Shown: positions 1 through 11,712 of the stretch, one piece after another
How positions within the stretch are numbered: position 1 is the first letter of the stretch
Layout of the letters: every line of letters begins with the position of its first letter
NCBI RefSeq assembly: GCF_964275005.1
Contig: NC_092702.1
Span: forward strand, 34,631,316 to 34,695,315
Direction of reading: 5' to 3'
Source: Diadema setosum
Lineage: Eukaryota > Echinodermata > Echinoidea > Diadematoida > Diadematidae
DNA length: 64,000 nucleotides
Position numbers and translations under genes: made by a program
Notes under the pieces: model-generated
The model's database searches: none
Told to the model about the DNA's origin: nothing
The model's input: only the letters and a program-made list of their open reading frames with translations

Positions 1-356
1 GAAAATGTTATTATGGAAATTGAAAGCTCATTTACTCATATTGATATTTCCTTGCTCCATATAAAAATCATTGGTAAGTACCGATCCTGTCACTATTACA
101 TTAACGCATGATGAATTCTTTAAATGCTATTCATGCCATGCTACCACAGTTATAGTACTGCCGTCTTTACGTCATTTCATGGAAGAATTACACCTTTAAT
201 TTGTTGGTTGTAGAGAGAAGTACAAACTACGAGGGAAAGGTTTTGACTTAATCATCTTGAGTAAACCTTTATTTCCTTGTCTTAATGTTATTAAGATATG
301 ACGTAGGATAGTACCGATCTCGCCATCATGAAATCAATATCAAAGCCTATGGAGTG
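1..356. other. Intergenic, nothing recognised
   Basis: AT-rich single-copy-looking sequence. I see no coding exon, RNA gene or named repeat here. Confidence 0.5.
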
Positions 357-443
357 TAAAGGGGATGGCTAGTAACTGATCAGTTGGAATCAGTGGGAAT
401 GCCGTTAATGATCCCACTGATCAGTTACTAGCCATCCCCTTTA
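357..443. repeat. Perfect 28-bp inverted repeat (hairpin)
   Basis: Positions 357-384 are the exact reverse complement of 416-443, around a 31-nt spacer. The arm holds the palindrome ACTGATCAGT at its inner end. A transcript of either strand would fold into a long perfect hairpin. It may be a tiny MITE or a pre-miRNA-like hairpin; the lack of stem mismatches is unusual for a conserved animal miRNA. Confidence 0.8.
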
Positions 444-3400
444 AATGCGTGTAAAGCATTCGTAGTACTATTTTTATGTCAATACATCTTTCCGTTGTGG
501 AATTTTCCCTCATTCTGTACATTGTGAATAGATGTACAGGAAGGAACAATGATTCTGACTCACAAGGACAACTCCGCTTGGGAAAGTATCCCGGCATTCG
601 ATTCATAACTAAATGACATTTCCGTAGATAAGAGTTCTGATGTCGTGATGTCGGGGTGACCTCCAGAGCACGCGGAGCAGGCCTACTACACGTCATCCAG
701 CACCTTATTGATTATCTAGAGCATCAACTCATCCGTAAGTAATGGAGCTATCTCTGTAAACTTTGCGTGGCATTGCAGAGTTGCAGAAGTGGGGAGGAAC
801 ATACTTCAGGTGCCATGACAATACGATTCCTTGTTGCCCATACGCATGGTTAAATTTGTGATCAAATTTAAATCATCGCCTGACGCCACGGAGAAGACAA
901 CAGCGTAGCGCCCCCTTTAGGTAAAACAGTGGTTTGGGGTGAGCACCCGTCCGTAGACGTGTTGACATTATTATACTCTATACTGTATATGTGAGCACAG
1001 AGTGGACGTAGTGAACTGTTTGGAGATGTGATTTCTTTTGTTTTTCTTTGACAAAAAATAACAAACAAACATGAAAGCCATAAACTATTTGTGTCTGATT
1101 CCTTATTCATTCATTGTGTGTCGTTTTTGTTTTGTTTTTTTTCGGCGGACGAAGCCTGTACTGTCCCATAGTTTCGGCTAAACTTTTTTGTTTTATTCTT
1201 TCAAGATTCTACTTTACTGTCTTTTCTTTTCTGGCTATCGCTAATGTGTGACTTGTTTAAATGATCAACGTTCAATGAGTTAACAAGTCATGTGAAATCA
1301 AAATTAATGCACAGATGGTTGTCTGCTAGGTCTTATCGCGCGGAAAACTCTGTGTAAACATTTACGAATGCGTCAAAAATAAATCCAGTTGCTGCATTCC
1401 GATATAATAATGTCAAGATAACAGGGGTATGACCAGAATTTAAGCATACCTCTTCTCCAACAAGTGTGTACAGCATTCGAGCACTTTCGTTGATTAATAA
1501 ACCGCTCATAGCAGTTAGTACGTATAATTTGACTTAGTTTGGTGGGAACGCAGTTTGAAAAATGAAATCCAGCCAATCTCGACTTTAGACACAAACAATA
1601 TGCTGTGTATGGTAGGTTTTTCTTGACAGTAGATGACGTCATAGTACGCTAAAGGTCGGCGGACGAAACAATCAGGTCATGTTTTATTGACTGTAACTTA
1701 TGAATGATGGTGATGAAGCACACTTAAACCACAAGCATGTAATAACAAAAACTCAAATTCCATCGAATTAAGATGATTTTACAAGCTTAAAGCTGCTGGG
1801 ATATTTAATCTGACCGTTATCGCAACTGCTTCGAATCTTTTCAGTTGCATTAATTTTTGTTGCGCAATGATTGTATGTGACAGTTTCTAGATGTAGGATT
1901 ACGATTCACTGGCCCAGGTAGCATTTCACATGTCTCTGTTGTTGATGTCTACTAATTATGCGAATTGCTAATGTCGAAGATTGGGGAGAATCAATATTGA
2001 TTGGGCGAGCGTAGTCTATTTTAAACGGACCGGATGAGATTCATGTCGAGCTTGGCGTCAAAGCGTACACAGCCTTCTATATTGATTGACGTAAAAGGTG
2101 TCGGTAATGCAGATTATTGACGTATTCAACTCCTCCGTACATTTGTGTCAGTCGAATTCCTTGTAATCTCTTCGGAGAGAATCAGGGGCTGGACAGGTAG
2201 AAAGGGGGCGATTAATTAAGCCATGACGCGAGGAATGGAGTCACGCCGCAGAAGGATTTCATTCTGTCTATTTGCATAGAATCACAGCCACACCAACATC
2301 CAGCCCTCTAGAAATCAAATACTGTGGGGGAAAGGAGCCTTTTCGGGATCATGTATAGTTTGCCCATGCACTTATGAATCATTCAATGAAATTCAATATT
2401 TACATCTGACGCAGTCAATGAACTATGATCTTTATATTGAAAGTACAGAAAAAGAATGATGGAAGCACATTGATTGATTGTCATCGTCATTATGTTGAAA
2501 TAACGTCAAGACTTTATTTTCACATTTTGCAAGGCAAGGGACAGTTTGATTCGAAGATGTGTTCTCGTGAATATATCTATGGCCATGACCAAAGTCAAAG
2601 TGGTATTCGTTCCTTGATTTTCATCAATTTTGTACCTAGACAACTTCTCCTTATAGACATTATTTATTGTGCCTGACCCATTACACGAGGAAAAAAATCC
2701 AACGACACGACGTTGCCGAGAAGCAATACAGAAAAAATGCGAGGGAAATTGTCTCCCTCGAGGAGACGTATAATTTTATCAACTGAAGAAATGAACCATG
2801 ATTAAATTCCATCCCGTGGCATGGAACTTCTCGCGTCCTACTTCTTCCAATCTTATCCATCGTTTCCTGTTTTGAAGTAAAGGAAGTCCACAATGCCCCA
2901 ATGTGGACATTGGTGACGAAAATAACTTCAGTACATCGTGAAGGAGAGGGAACTAATTGGTTGTATCTCGATTCATGCTATCTTTTTCTTTGTTCCGGCT
3001 GACGTGAACCCAATGATGTAATCTGAAGGTCTCAATAATAGGTGATTGCTGCTCATTTTTATTTTCTCAGTCTTATAAATAGAACTGAGCAGTTTCTTTG
3101 CCTAATATAGTATATCGGATTTCGAATTTATAGAGTCGAGTCATTAGATTAAAATGACAATAATTACAGAGGGACATATAGAGTCACTTAAACCATGTCT
3201 AAAGCGGGATTTGATTACTGACTGAAGATATGAAAAATATCGATGAGCTCCTTACATTTTCCATGTCATTACTGCAAATCGCTGAAATTACAGGACAATA
3301 TCGTAAAGAATAAAGTATCCTTTTTAAATAATTCTTATCGAATTGATTTGTTTTACATGAGCACGAAGGAAATAGTGAATGCTTGTAAGCGATCAACCAC

Positions 3401-3559
3401 AGGACTGACGGTTTTATGCTATGTTTACACCATGCTCCCGGCGGCCCCAGCAATCACGTTTCAGGCCACCGTGGACAATGGGACGGGATGGGCAAACGTG
3501 GTAGGCCGAGATTGCCGTGGATGCCGTGTCAGATTGTTAAATTACCCCCCTCCCCCGAA
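444..3559. other. Intergenic, nothing recognised
   Basis: No coding exon or structural RNA could be supported on either strand. Short open frames lack any recognisable motif. A TGACGTCA (CRE-type) octamer lies near 1634-1641 with no gene obviously attached. Confidence 0.5.
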
Positions 3560-4100
3560 AAAAAAAGAAAATAATAATAATAATAATAATAATACCACCG
3601 CAGTCACGGTGCTGATGAAAAACCTAATAAGTTGTAGTAAAGTGGGTTGAACGCAACAAAACGTAGCAGCACGAAATGGGCCGTGATAAAACTTGGAGGC
3701 GGTCAGGTGACGCAACGGGCAATATGTATAGTCTCTAGCCTATGACAAGACGCCGGAGGGTCAGACGCCGATCTCACAGCGAGCCATGAAAGCGATGACT
3801 GATAACAACATGTTCACATAGAGCGAGGATACCTTCGAATTAACAGAAGTAGAATACAGAGCGGGGAAAAAGGAGAGTATTCCACCTGTCGACGGTACAG
3901 GCAAACGGGGCTGCGAGGCCGCCGGGAACGTGGTGTCAACGTAGCTCTAAATCTCCCCCGAAGGACTGGACAATGAGGAGGATCAAGTATAGTGTCTAGC
4001 CCGAGGCACAACCGCTGCAATCGCGGGTCTCGAACCAGGGGCCTTATAGTTGATTTCCTGCGTGGTCTTATCCATGGAGCCACAGCAGCTCCTCTTCTTA
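3560..4100 (-). mobile_element. tRNA-derived SINE-like element (minus)
   Basis: Read on the minus strand, the element begins near 4098 with RNA polymerase III type-2 promoter boxes: an A-box-like TGGCTCCATGG (4072-4082) and a near-canonical B box GGTTCGAGACC (4026-4036). It ends near 3571-3594 in an (ATT)n tail followed by a homopolymer run. A tRNA-like head plus a simple-repeat tail is the SINE plan. Exact ends and target duplications could not be fixed. Confidence 0.55.
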
Positions 4101-4183
4101 AGTTCATATAAAAGGAAAAGATTTTTTTTTTTTTTCAAATTGTGGGTGCCACCAAGTACTGGTGAGTGTTGTAATATGTCATA

Positions 4184-4219
4184 TGTAATGTAATGTAATG
4201 TAATGTAATGTAATGTAAT
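4184..4219. repeat. (TAATG)n microsatellite
   Basis: About seven consecutive TAATG pentamers. Confidence 0.9.
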
Positions 4220-4461
4220 ATATCATTGTCCGATAAGATGTGAATTTGTGATTAAGATCGTTATTAGTATAATATGGTCTTTAAATGCATGTGGAAAATG
4301 AAACTTTGATAACGTTCATATTGCCATTGAACTCATTCTATTCAAACTAAAGTCACCCTTCTGTTTGTTTGATTTCACTCAATTAAAAAGTCTATGAATG
4401 TGAAATGGCTTTTTAATTATGCTAAATAGACACACCACAACGCAAGAAATCATCACCAACC

Positions 4462-4515
4462 ACATCATCATCATCATCATCATCATCAACAACAACGTCA
4501 TCATCATCATCAATA
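4462..4515. repeat. (ATC)n microsatellite
   Basis: A run of CAT/ATC trinucleotides interrupted by CAACAACAACGT. The Asp/Met-rich open frame across it is a by-product of the repeat. Confidence 0.85.
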
Positions 4516-4775
4516 TCATCTTCAGCTTCATCACCTCTCTCATGGTCACTATAATCTCCTCTATCATCGCAGGCAGCATGTAGGCTTCCCGTTCGTCTAC
4601 TCCTGCGTCATCGTCGTCATAACCACCACAATCATTATCATCTTTTTCTTTACTTTCGTTACTGTTTTTAATTTCAGTGAGGTTTTGGCTTTTCAATACC
4701 GAACATTTCCCTACTGTATTACATCTATATTTCTTGTATTCTGTAATGCTGTACTTTGACGTAGATACTATACTG

Positions 4776-4935
4776 ATTTATTCATCGCAAAGAGCACGGT
4801 GGGTAACTCAGTGAAGTGGTCCGCCCCAAGTACATACAACTGGACCCCATGGAAGACCAGCTAGTACAGCTGAAGATGGCCTATCGAACCATCTTGTCAG
4901 ATGGAAAATAAAAAAAGAAGAAGAAGAAGAAAGAA
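4776..4935 (+). mobile_element. 3' fragment of SINE family S1
   Basis: This stretch aligns, by eye at roughly 80% identity, with the 3' part of the SINE at 11350-11712. Both contain ACTGGACCCCATGGAAGACC, and both end in CAGATGGAAAAT plus a simple tail, here (GAA)n. The tRNA-like head is absent, so this copy is 5'-truncated. Confidence 0.75.
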
Positions 4936-5694
4936 GCCAGTCACAACTGGTTTCGTTTCTAGCTTTCACCCTAACATTCCCCAATTAAAGTAGGAACCAA
5001 TGGATTGCTCAAGTGAATGTACAAGTTATTTACAAGAAGTCTTTTTCATTTATTGCTGATTTTGACATGTATCAGGATGTCTTTGTCATTACACAAATTA
5101 AAAAAAAACATTCATCATTTTCGCTTAATCATAATCGTCAATGTCCAACAGATACAAAAAAAAAATCGATGTTTATGTTATATCAATATTGATGACAATG
5201 AAGATAAGTTGATAGCAATGACATTAAGTGTAGAAACAGTCATTATCATTAGAACTACAAACATCAGTAAAACCACCCTAAGTATTTGTGATATAATGGT
5301 CGAAGTTGCAGTTTTGTTATTATAACATTCTACTTACTCATAACTGTCATCGTCATCCTCACCCTTGTCATCAATATAAACGTGGACTGATACATTGACC
5401 TATTGGTGCTTATTAAGTGTGAAATGGAATAGACATACTTTACATTAGATTCATTCAGTTCTTTTCACACAGTTTGTTATATTTCATGTTACATAATATT
5501 ATGTTATCTGAACAATATTGCATCAATGATTAATATATTAATATATTATAAACGTATCGGCATGTAATCACATAAACAATCATTAACATGAACACATGCA
5601 TAATGGATCACTTACACACAATACAAACTATTCATACCGTAAATTGCTTGAGAGAATGAAAGACAAACTCTGTTTCTGTTTCATATTCATGATC
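4936..5694. other. Intergenic, nothing recognised
   Basis: AT-rich sequence with (ATC)-like codon runs. No supported gene. Confidence 0.5.
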
Positions 5695-5763
5695 TCAATT
5701 CAATTCAATTCAATTCAATTCAATCCAATTCAATTCAATTCAATTCAATTCAATTCAATTCAT
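5695..5763. repeat. (CAATT)n microsatellite
   Basis: About thirteen tandem CAATT units with one C-for-T interruption. Confidence 0.95.
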
Positions 5764-6025
5764 TCATTTTCATTCTTTTTTTTCCAAAAACAAAAAACAA
5801 AAAACAAAAACACACACACCACATAATAAATCTGGAATTACATCATAAACATAAACATTCGACTTTGCAAAAGATAAATGATACAGATAAACAAAAGAAT
5901 GCATACTGGCAAAAAAAAAGTACAAAGTTATGCTACAGTTGAGAAAAGAAAAAGAATTGAGAGGTCCACTAAAAGCAAGCTTGTATGTTGTGAACCACTC
6001 CAAAAAAAAAAAAGAGAAAAAAAAT

Positions 6026-6080
6026 ATATCATGATGTAATCATACTGCCCCACTAAGGCAGTATGATTACATCATGATAT
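6026..6080. repeat. Perfect 24-bp inverted repeat, 7-nt loop
   Basis: 6026-6049 is the exact reverse complement of 6057-6080, with the loop CCACTAA. The stem includes CATGATGTAATCATACTGCC. This is the tightest hairpin in the window. An RNA would form a 24-bp stem, short for a pre-miRNA; a cruciform or a residual MITE is equally possible. Confidence 0.85.
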
Positions 6081-7792
6081 CTTTGAAATCCACCATGTAT
6101 CAGAACACCTCAGAAGTGTTACCGCCAACAAGAAGTGTTGTGCTATGCGCAATGTGTTCAGTTACATTATAATAATGAGTATTGCAATAGATTCCACCTC
6201 CAGTCACACAATATTGAATGTTATAACTAAGCAAATGAGGTAGTCCCTTGGTTGACAAAAATGTTGCGACCTTCATAGTTTGAGCGAAATCTAACTTGAT
6301 TACATGACATAGATTACTTGATATTGCCTTATTGGTTTATCATATAAAACAGACATCATAATATACGTTTTTAATCTGTTCACAATGTCGACTGGTCCAA
6401 TGTCAAAATTACATTGAAACGTGCTTTCTTTCTTTTTTTTTTTGATTTCTTTTGTTACTACTAGTACATTGATAAGCATCGAGTAAATCAAATCAAGATT
6501 ACTTTTACCCTGTGTTATGTGTTATTGCTAAACATTTACACAGCTTTAGCTTTGTACTAAATCAAGTCAGTGAGAAGTTGATGTAAAAAAGATACAAACG
6601 AATATGTCGAAATTGCACGCAAGAAAAAAATCTCTGTTTTTTTTTTTTTTTTTAATATGTAAACCATACATTTCAAGTCTAGGATTTCTGTCCATTTTAG
6701 TCTCAGAACAGACCAACGACCTGCTGGCACGGAAGACTATAAGCCTTATCAACAAAGATTACAGTGTTTTATATTTCGCAGTATTTCTCCATTCCGCAAA
6801 CAATATAATTTTTTGTGTATTATGCCACGTGCTCAAGCTTTTGCTTATAGTGGCAGTCCTTCTTCCGCATAATTTCTCAGATAATTATTTGGAAAATTGG
6901 TAATACGATTTATAATTTATTAATGAAATTAATTTACACATCGATTTTCCTTCTTTGAATCATGTACTTGTAATCTGCTTACTGATATTCCATGTGATAT
7001 TACGGAAAATAATTTTGATTTATGTATGAAATTGTGTTGGAAGAAAAATAAATCAAACAAACAAACAAACAAACAAAGATTTCACTCTGTGTACGGAAAA
7101 TGCAATACACAACTTCTAAGTAGCTCAACATATACATCTATCTCATAATGTGTAATATTTACTTCACTGAGTCATAGAAAGTGGTAGCCGCAGCTAAAAA
7201 CTATTTCGTTTTCTTAATTATATGGAAAGAATCAAACAGTGGCGTTCTCTTTGAAAGGCGAGATTTAAAAAAAAATAAGCTATTTTCCAAATTATATGTA
7301 TTTCAGACACCAGTGTTCAAACAGCAAGAAAAAAAAAACAAACAAACAAAGAAAAAAGGGTAAAACAGGTATACACATTTTTCTGTCATTGTGTCATAAA
7401 GGCATCATGGTAGAACAAATAATGATGACTTCCAAAAACACAAACTACAATCATTTGAAAAGATGCACTGTGTAAATTTATATACACAACTAAGATTGTG
7501 TAGAACTGATTTTGGCTTCATTTCATACCATTGTGCCAAAACCAGGTCGCATACATTAAATAATACCTGTTTTGTTTCATCTGTCACCATCATAGTGAAA
7601 ACGATCTCTGAGGTCCTAAAAAGTATTGTCTATATCCACTCATCCACCATATTCACGGTGATATGGCTTCGACAGAACTCACGGACATCACTGGACATCA
7701 AATCTGTGTAGGTCTTCCAGCACTTGTTTGAATACAGTGATCCTCAAACTGGCAATTCCAGAGGCACATGAAGGCATGAAACCAGATCAACC
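6081..7792. other. Intergenic, nothing recognised
   Basis: AT-rich with poly-A/T runs and a short (CAAA)n tract near 7055-7076. No coding exon was recognised. The 3' UTR of the neighbouring minus-strand gene should lie in the upper part, but no close AATAAA-type signal was identified with confidence. Confidence 0.45.
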
Positions 7793-9073
7793 TCACGTTT
7801 TGCCAAGAAGTTTATTTCTCGAGCTCGATCGTTTAAGTTTTCGTTCCTGCGTCTGGGCAACATGATCGGCACTCTCTAATTTGCTTCTTGCGGTAGAATG
7901 ACTTCCAGCGGCTGCCTGTATCCGAGCTCCCTGGCTTGCCGGCCGCTCCTGCTCGTCCATGATCCACCGCAGAATCCGCAGCCCTCGATCGTGCGTCGAC
8001 TCCTCGCCCGTCGTGCTCAACGCCCGTTCCGTAATCGGTGCAAGGAAGTTGCCCTCGTCAACGACATCTTCGTCGTCATCACTAAAGACTGGAAAAGAAT
8101 CGGAGAGCACGTCCACCACCTCGTCCACCTCCTCGTCGCCCGTGAGTATGCCGCCGATGATGGGCTTCTCAATCATTTCACTGCGTTTCTGCTCATCGTT
8201 GTACACATAGTTGAACGTTTTGTGAGTCGGCCTCGAGTTCTCCTGGTCGTGACGATGCGGTGCGGGATTAAGAAGCGGCGGTGCGGATTTGCAGAGTCCA
8301 TTTCTCATCCGAGATCCGATATTTTCTTCGCCGGATTGAGCGCTGGTCGGAGGGAGTATAGTGCCGACGGCAGATTGTCGGCGAGCAGCCGGCAGGAGGC
8401 TTCTTCCCCCGCTGGAGTCGGGTCCGGCTGAGGTCTGACGGCGGCGAGACATAGCGTTACTACTCTTCGCCATATCACTCTCCCCCGATAAGCTGAGCAG
8501 CGAGCTCGGGAACGATTTTCGTTGATTAACTACTGATATATCAGTCGGCAATGACGCGATGCGATGACGACGCGGAGAATCGGGTGAGTAATGCTGGACA
8601 TCACTAAGCTGAGGAGAGAACACACTTGAGTCAGTCTCTGCGGCAAAACTGACTCTGCGTTTGATACTATCCCGATGAGATAGTGATGGCATTCGTTTAT
8701 CTCCGTTGATGGTTCGACCATTGTTATTAATTTCATTACCTCCGGGTTCAGGTGTCCTCGGATCATCATCAGTCGTCGCACTGTTCTCTTCGTTGTTCAC
8801 GGCTTCCGACATCGATAAATGCCGATAATTCTGATACTTCTGACTGAAAACACTGGTTCCGCAGACGACCGAAACACGTCGCGGCGATGGCGTGCTTCCT
8901 CTCTCCCCCGTCGCCATGGTGATGGGAGGCAGCCTGAGTGTGGGATGCGGCGCGAAACAGACGCTCCCACCTCCGAGGCGCGAAGGGTCAAAAGTAATAA
9001 ACGACAATTCAATAGGTTTCTCCTCTTGTCGAATTTCCGCTAAGTCCGCAGCCCACGCTAATGAAACAGCCAT
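7793..9073 (-). CDS. Intronless gene, unknown Ser/Arg-rich protein with PP1-docking RVSF motif
   Basis: An uninterrupted 426-codon frame, much more CpG-rich than its surroundings, which argues for a real gene. I do not recognise the family. The protein looks largely disordered. Visible motifs: RRVSF at residues 139-143, matching the RVxF docking motif for protein phosphatase 1; basophilic-kinase sites RRVS (65-68 and 139-142), RRQT (211-214) and RRQS (231-234); an acidic stretch at about 313-340 rich in D, E and V with SD pairs; and a basic tail (KLKRSSSRNK, 412-421). There is no signal peptide or membrane span. The chosen ATG has A at -3 and G at +4; an internal start at Met53 (MATGERG) is possible. 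The lack of introns in an intron-rich genome suggests a retrogene or a lineage-specific gene. PP1 regulation is inferred from the motif only. Confidence 0.7.
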   Translation of the reverse strand: MAVSLAWAADLAEIRQEEKPIELSFITFDPSRLGGGSVCFAPHPTLRLPPITMATGERGSTPSPRRVSVVCGTSVFSQKYQNYRHLSMSEAVNNEENSATTDDDPRTPEPGGNEINNNGRTINGDKRMPSLSHRDSIKRRVSFAAETDSSVFSPQLSDVQHYSPDSPRRHRIASLPTDISVVNQRKSFPSSLLSLSGESDMAKSSNAMSRRRQTSAGPDSSGGRSLLPAARRQSAVGTILPPTSAQSGEENIGSRMRNGLCKSAPPLLNPAPHRHDQENSRPTHKTFNYVYNDEQKRSEMIEKPIIGGILTGDEEVDEVVDVLSDSFPVFSDDDEDVVDEGNFLAPITERALSTTGEESTHDRGLRILRWIMDEQERPASQGARIQAAAGSHSTARSKLESADHVAQTQERKLKRSSSRNKLLGKT

Positions 9074-9087
9074 GCTATATTGAAAAG

Positions 9088-9095
9088 TGACGTCA
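9088..9095. promoter_or_regulatory. Palindromic CRE octamer
   Basis: A perfect TGACGTCA, the CREB/ATF/CREM consensus, ends 15 bp upstream of the start codon of the minus-strand intronless gene. It would sit in its proximal promoter or 5' UTR. Function is inferred from motif and position only. Confidence 0.45.
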
Positions 9096-11349
9096 ACCTG
9101 ACACGTCTTTCTGTTCTAGAGCCCACATAATATCTGCAAGTATCATTAAACGGCATTTTCTTCGGAACATGCATTGATACTGAATTTTTGTTATTTCTTC
9201 AAACAATAATCAGTCGGCATGTTAGTATGTTGAGAAAGACTGAAGTGCAGATTGAGATTGCGAAAAGAAAACTGGAAGGAGATATCTTATCTGTAGACTT
9301 CCATTTCTTTTCAAATTCACGCAAAGCTGTGCTCGTCGACGTGAAGATTCTCAATACTAGTACTCGATGCAATACTAGTATCTCAGCCACAAAGAAAGAT
9401 ATTAATTGTGCTTTTGTCCAGACAACAGAAGGTTAATGGAGACGCCAATTTTCAGTGTAATCAAAGCAAAGTTCCAATTACCGCACTCGACGACCTCTTG
9501 ATTTGTGTTTTCTCCGACAGACTGTTGTTAAGTAAGAATCCATACACATCAAGTTCAACGAAGGTGAGATGAAATTTCCTGTCGTTCCAAACACATCTGC
9601 CGCGCAATAATGTTCCAGAGTGATGAAGTGATGCAGACGGACGTGAAATCTCAAAGCTGAGTCAACACTTCTAACAATTGTTACCATTCACCCCTTCCTC
9701 CGGGATGAACCTTGGACTTATGAAGTCTTGAACATTAGCATCAATAACTGAATGATTTTGGTTTTCCTCCAAGGTGATATTTACCCAGTTAATCGTTAGG
9801 ATAAGATCCCAGCCATCGATCGACGCTGAATCGGTACTGCGTAAACACGATTATCGATAACACAAGCCGGTGATTCGTTGAAATGAGAGGACCAGGTCGT
9901 CTGTAGGTTTTCCACCATAGATTGGGATAATCTTGACAACTGATCGCATCACCATGAGCAGACTTTAAATGGGTATAAATTCACCTAAACACGTCCTAGA
10001 TTTGATAACGCAGGAAACGATGAACACTACCAGCTAATAATACTAATGATAAAGGGAGCCAACTGAAGTGTCGCGGTGTAGTTCGGACAGCTTTGCTCTT
10101 ACTTTAGTTCTCATCACTCGTTCACATAGACAATGATTAAAAATGTGACGCATCAGCAGCTCTGTTAACCATTCTTCTTAAGGTCTCGTCGGCATAATTT
10201 GTGACCAGTCCAATCTTAATCTTGTACTCCTCATCCTCCCTCTCACTGCTGATGTACATATATCGTTTTCCGATTTCTCTCCGGTGGGTTTTTAACGTTC
10301 CAGCAATGATGTTCGAAATAATTTTGTTTAGCAGCCCTGGTATCCTTTAACTATCAACGCTTCTGCTTAAATGCGAATAAGAGCTGAACGACATCATAAT
10401 AAAAATCACGAGAAGTTAATCCGCTGCCCAGCATGGGGGGTTGTTCAGCTTTACTCAGGTGTTCCTCGGAATATTACTGACTTCGGATCTGTACATACTT
10501 CGTTCAAGGCATATATCCAGCTTGTATTTACCTTTAGGAGGCACTAGAGAGCAAGCGAGCTAATCATCGGATGTGCAGATAATAAAACGTAAATGTGTGT
10601 ATCTCCTTGTTTGTTCTACAGACTCTTTGTATTCTTATGGAGTTAGCATCGCGTTTGGCGTCCAGCAATCCCGATTCCCCTACCCCCCCCCCCCTCCCTC
10701 TCCCCCTCTTTCTCTCTCTCTAGAGGACGACTTGCAAATGTTGCCGTCTTGGAATGGAGAAAAGAAGACCCCTGGCGTAATGAGCGAGCAAACAAGTTTC
10801 GTTACACGTTAGAGCGCCATGTTTGTTTAAGATGGCGGTCAGATGAGGGGACGAAGATCCTGGTCAATACAGAGTCAATTATCACTCACATGGAAGGAGT
10901 TCCCAAAAGGACAATTGAGTGGACGGTGTCCGGATGGTCAATATTGATGACCATGAGATGTATTGGGTTCACCGTGTCTATATCTACTTTAAGACTTACT
11001 TTGTAGTCACTCTTTTTCGAGAGGAGTTAATGGCGATAACAAGGATCACGTTTTTGGACGGTACTGTTTTTTTTTTTCTAACAATCGTTGCATTTATACA
11101 TACAATAGCTGACAATAATGATTATGACAATTGTTACAGTAAAAGTTATTATCATCATTCCTGGTATGACATCATTCATAGTGCTATCATCACATTTATC
11201 ATCATTATTATTATAATCATCAATGACGTCATTATCATTACTACTGATGTTATCATTATCTCTGTTGTTCTTGTTCATGTTGCTGCTGCTGTTGTTGTTC
11301 TTATTATCTGTATCATCAATACTGTAGTCTTGCACAAATTAGAATTAAT
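9096..11349. other. Intergenic, nothing recognised
   Basis: No exon with recognisable similarity. Contains a C/T-rich run at about 10680-10722. Confidence 0.45.
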
Positions 11350-11712
11350 TGGTGAGTTGGCTCAGTCGGTAGCGCGTCTGCCTCACGATCACGCGGCCCG
11401 GGTTCGAACCCGAGTCTGGACTGAGCAATGTTGTGTGTAAACATACCTTCCCCTCTAGCAAGAGGCAAAACACTCTGTCCCTCGGATAGGACATAAAATG
11501 GAGGTCCCGTGTATGAGAGAGTCACAGCTCATGCACGTAAAAGATCCCGCTTCATTCATTCATCGCAAAGATCAGGGTGTCTAACCCGGTGAAGTGGTCC
11601 CACCCCACATCCAACTGGACCCCATGGAAGACCAGCTTAGTGTAGCTGAATATGGGCTATCCAGCCATCTTCACAGATGGAAAATGAACAACAACAACAA
11701 CAACAACATCGT
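11350..11712 (+). mobile_element. tRNA-derived SINE, family S1, near full length
   Basis: A tRNA-like head carries an A box TGGCTCAGTCGG (11358-11369) and a perfect B box GGTTCGAACCC (11401-11411). The head resembles a tRNA-Val/Glu type, but downstream pairing is not that of a functional tRNA gene. An unrelated body of about 270 bp follows, ending in CAGATGGAAAATG and an (AAC)n tail (11689-11711). The 3' part recurs at 4776-4935, which shows that it is a dispersed family. Confidence 0.85.

Noticed and set aside
7898..8431. 177-residue plus-strand frame
   Set aside because: Antisense shadow of the CpG-rich minus-strand 426-codon gene.
8910..8930. RFX X-box-like GTCGCCATGGTGAT
   Set aside because: Lies inside the coding frame of the minus-strand gene and matches the X-box only in part.
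11350..11423. tRNA gene
   Set aside because: Has A and B boxes, but the segment is the head of a SINE with body and tail and a dispersed relative; acceptor and anticodon pairing are not those of a functional tRNA.
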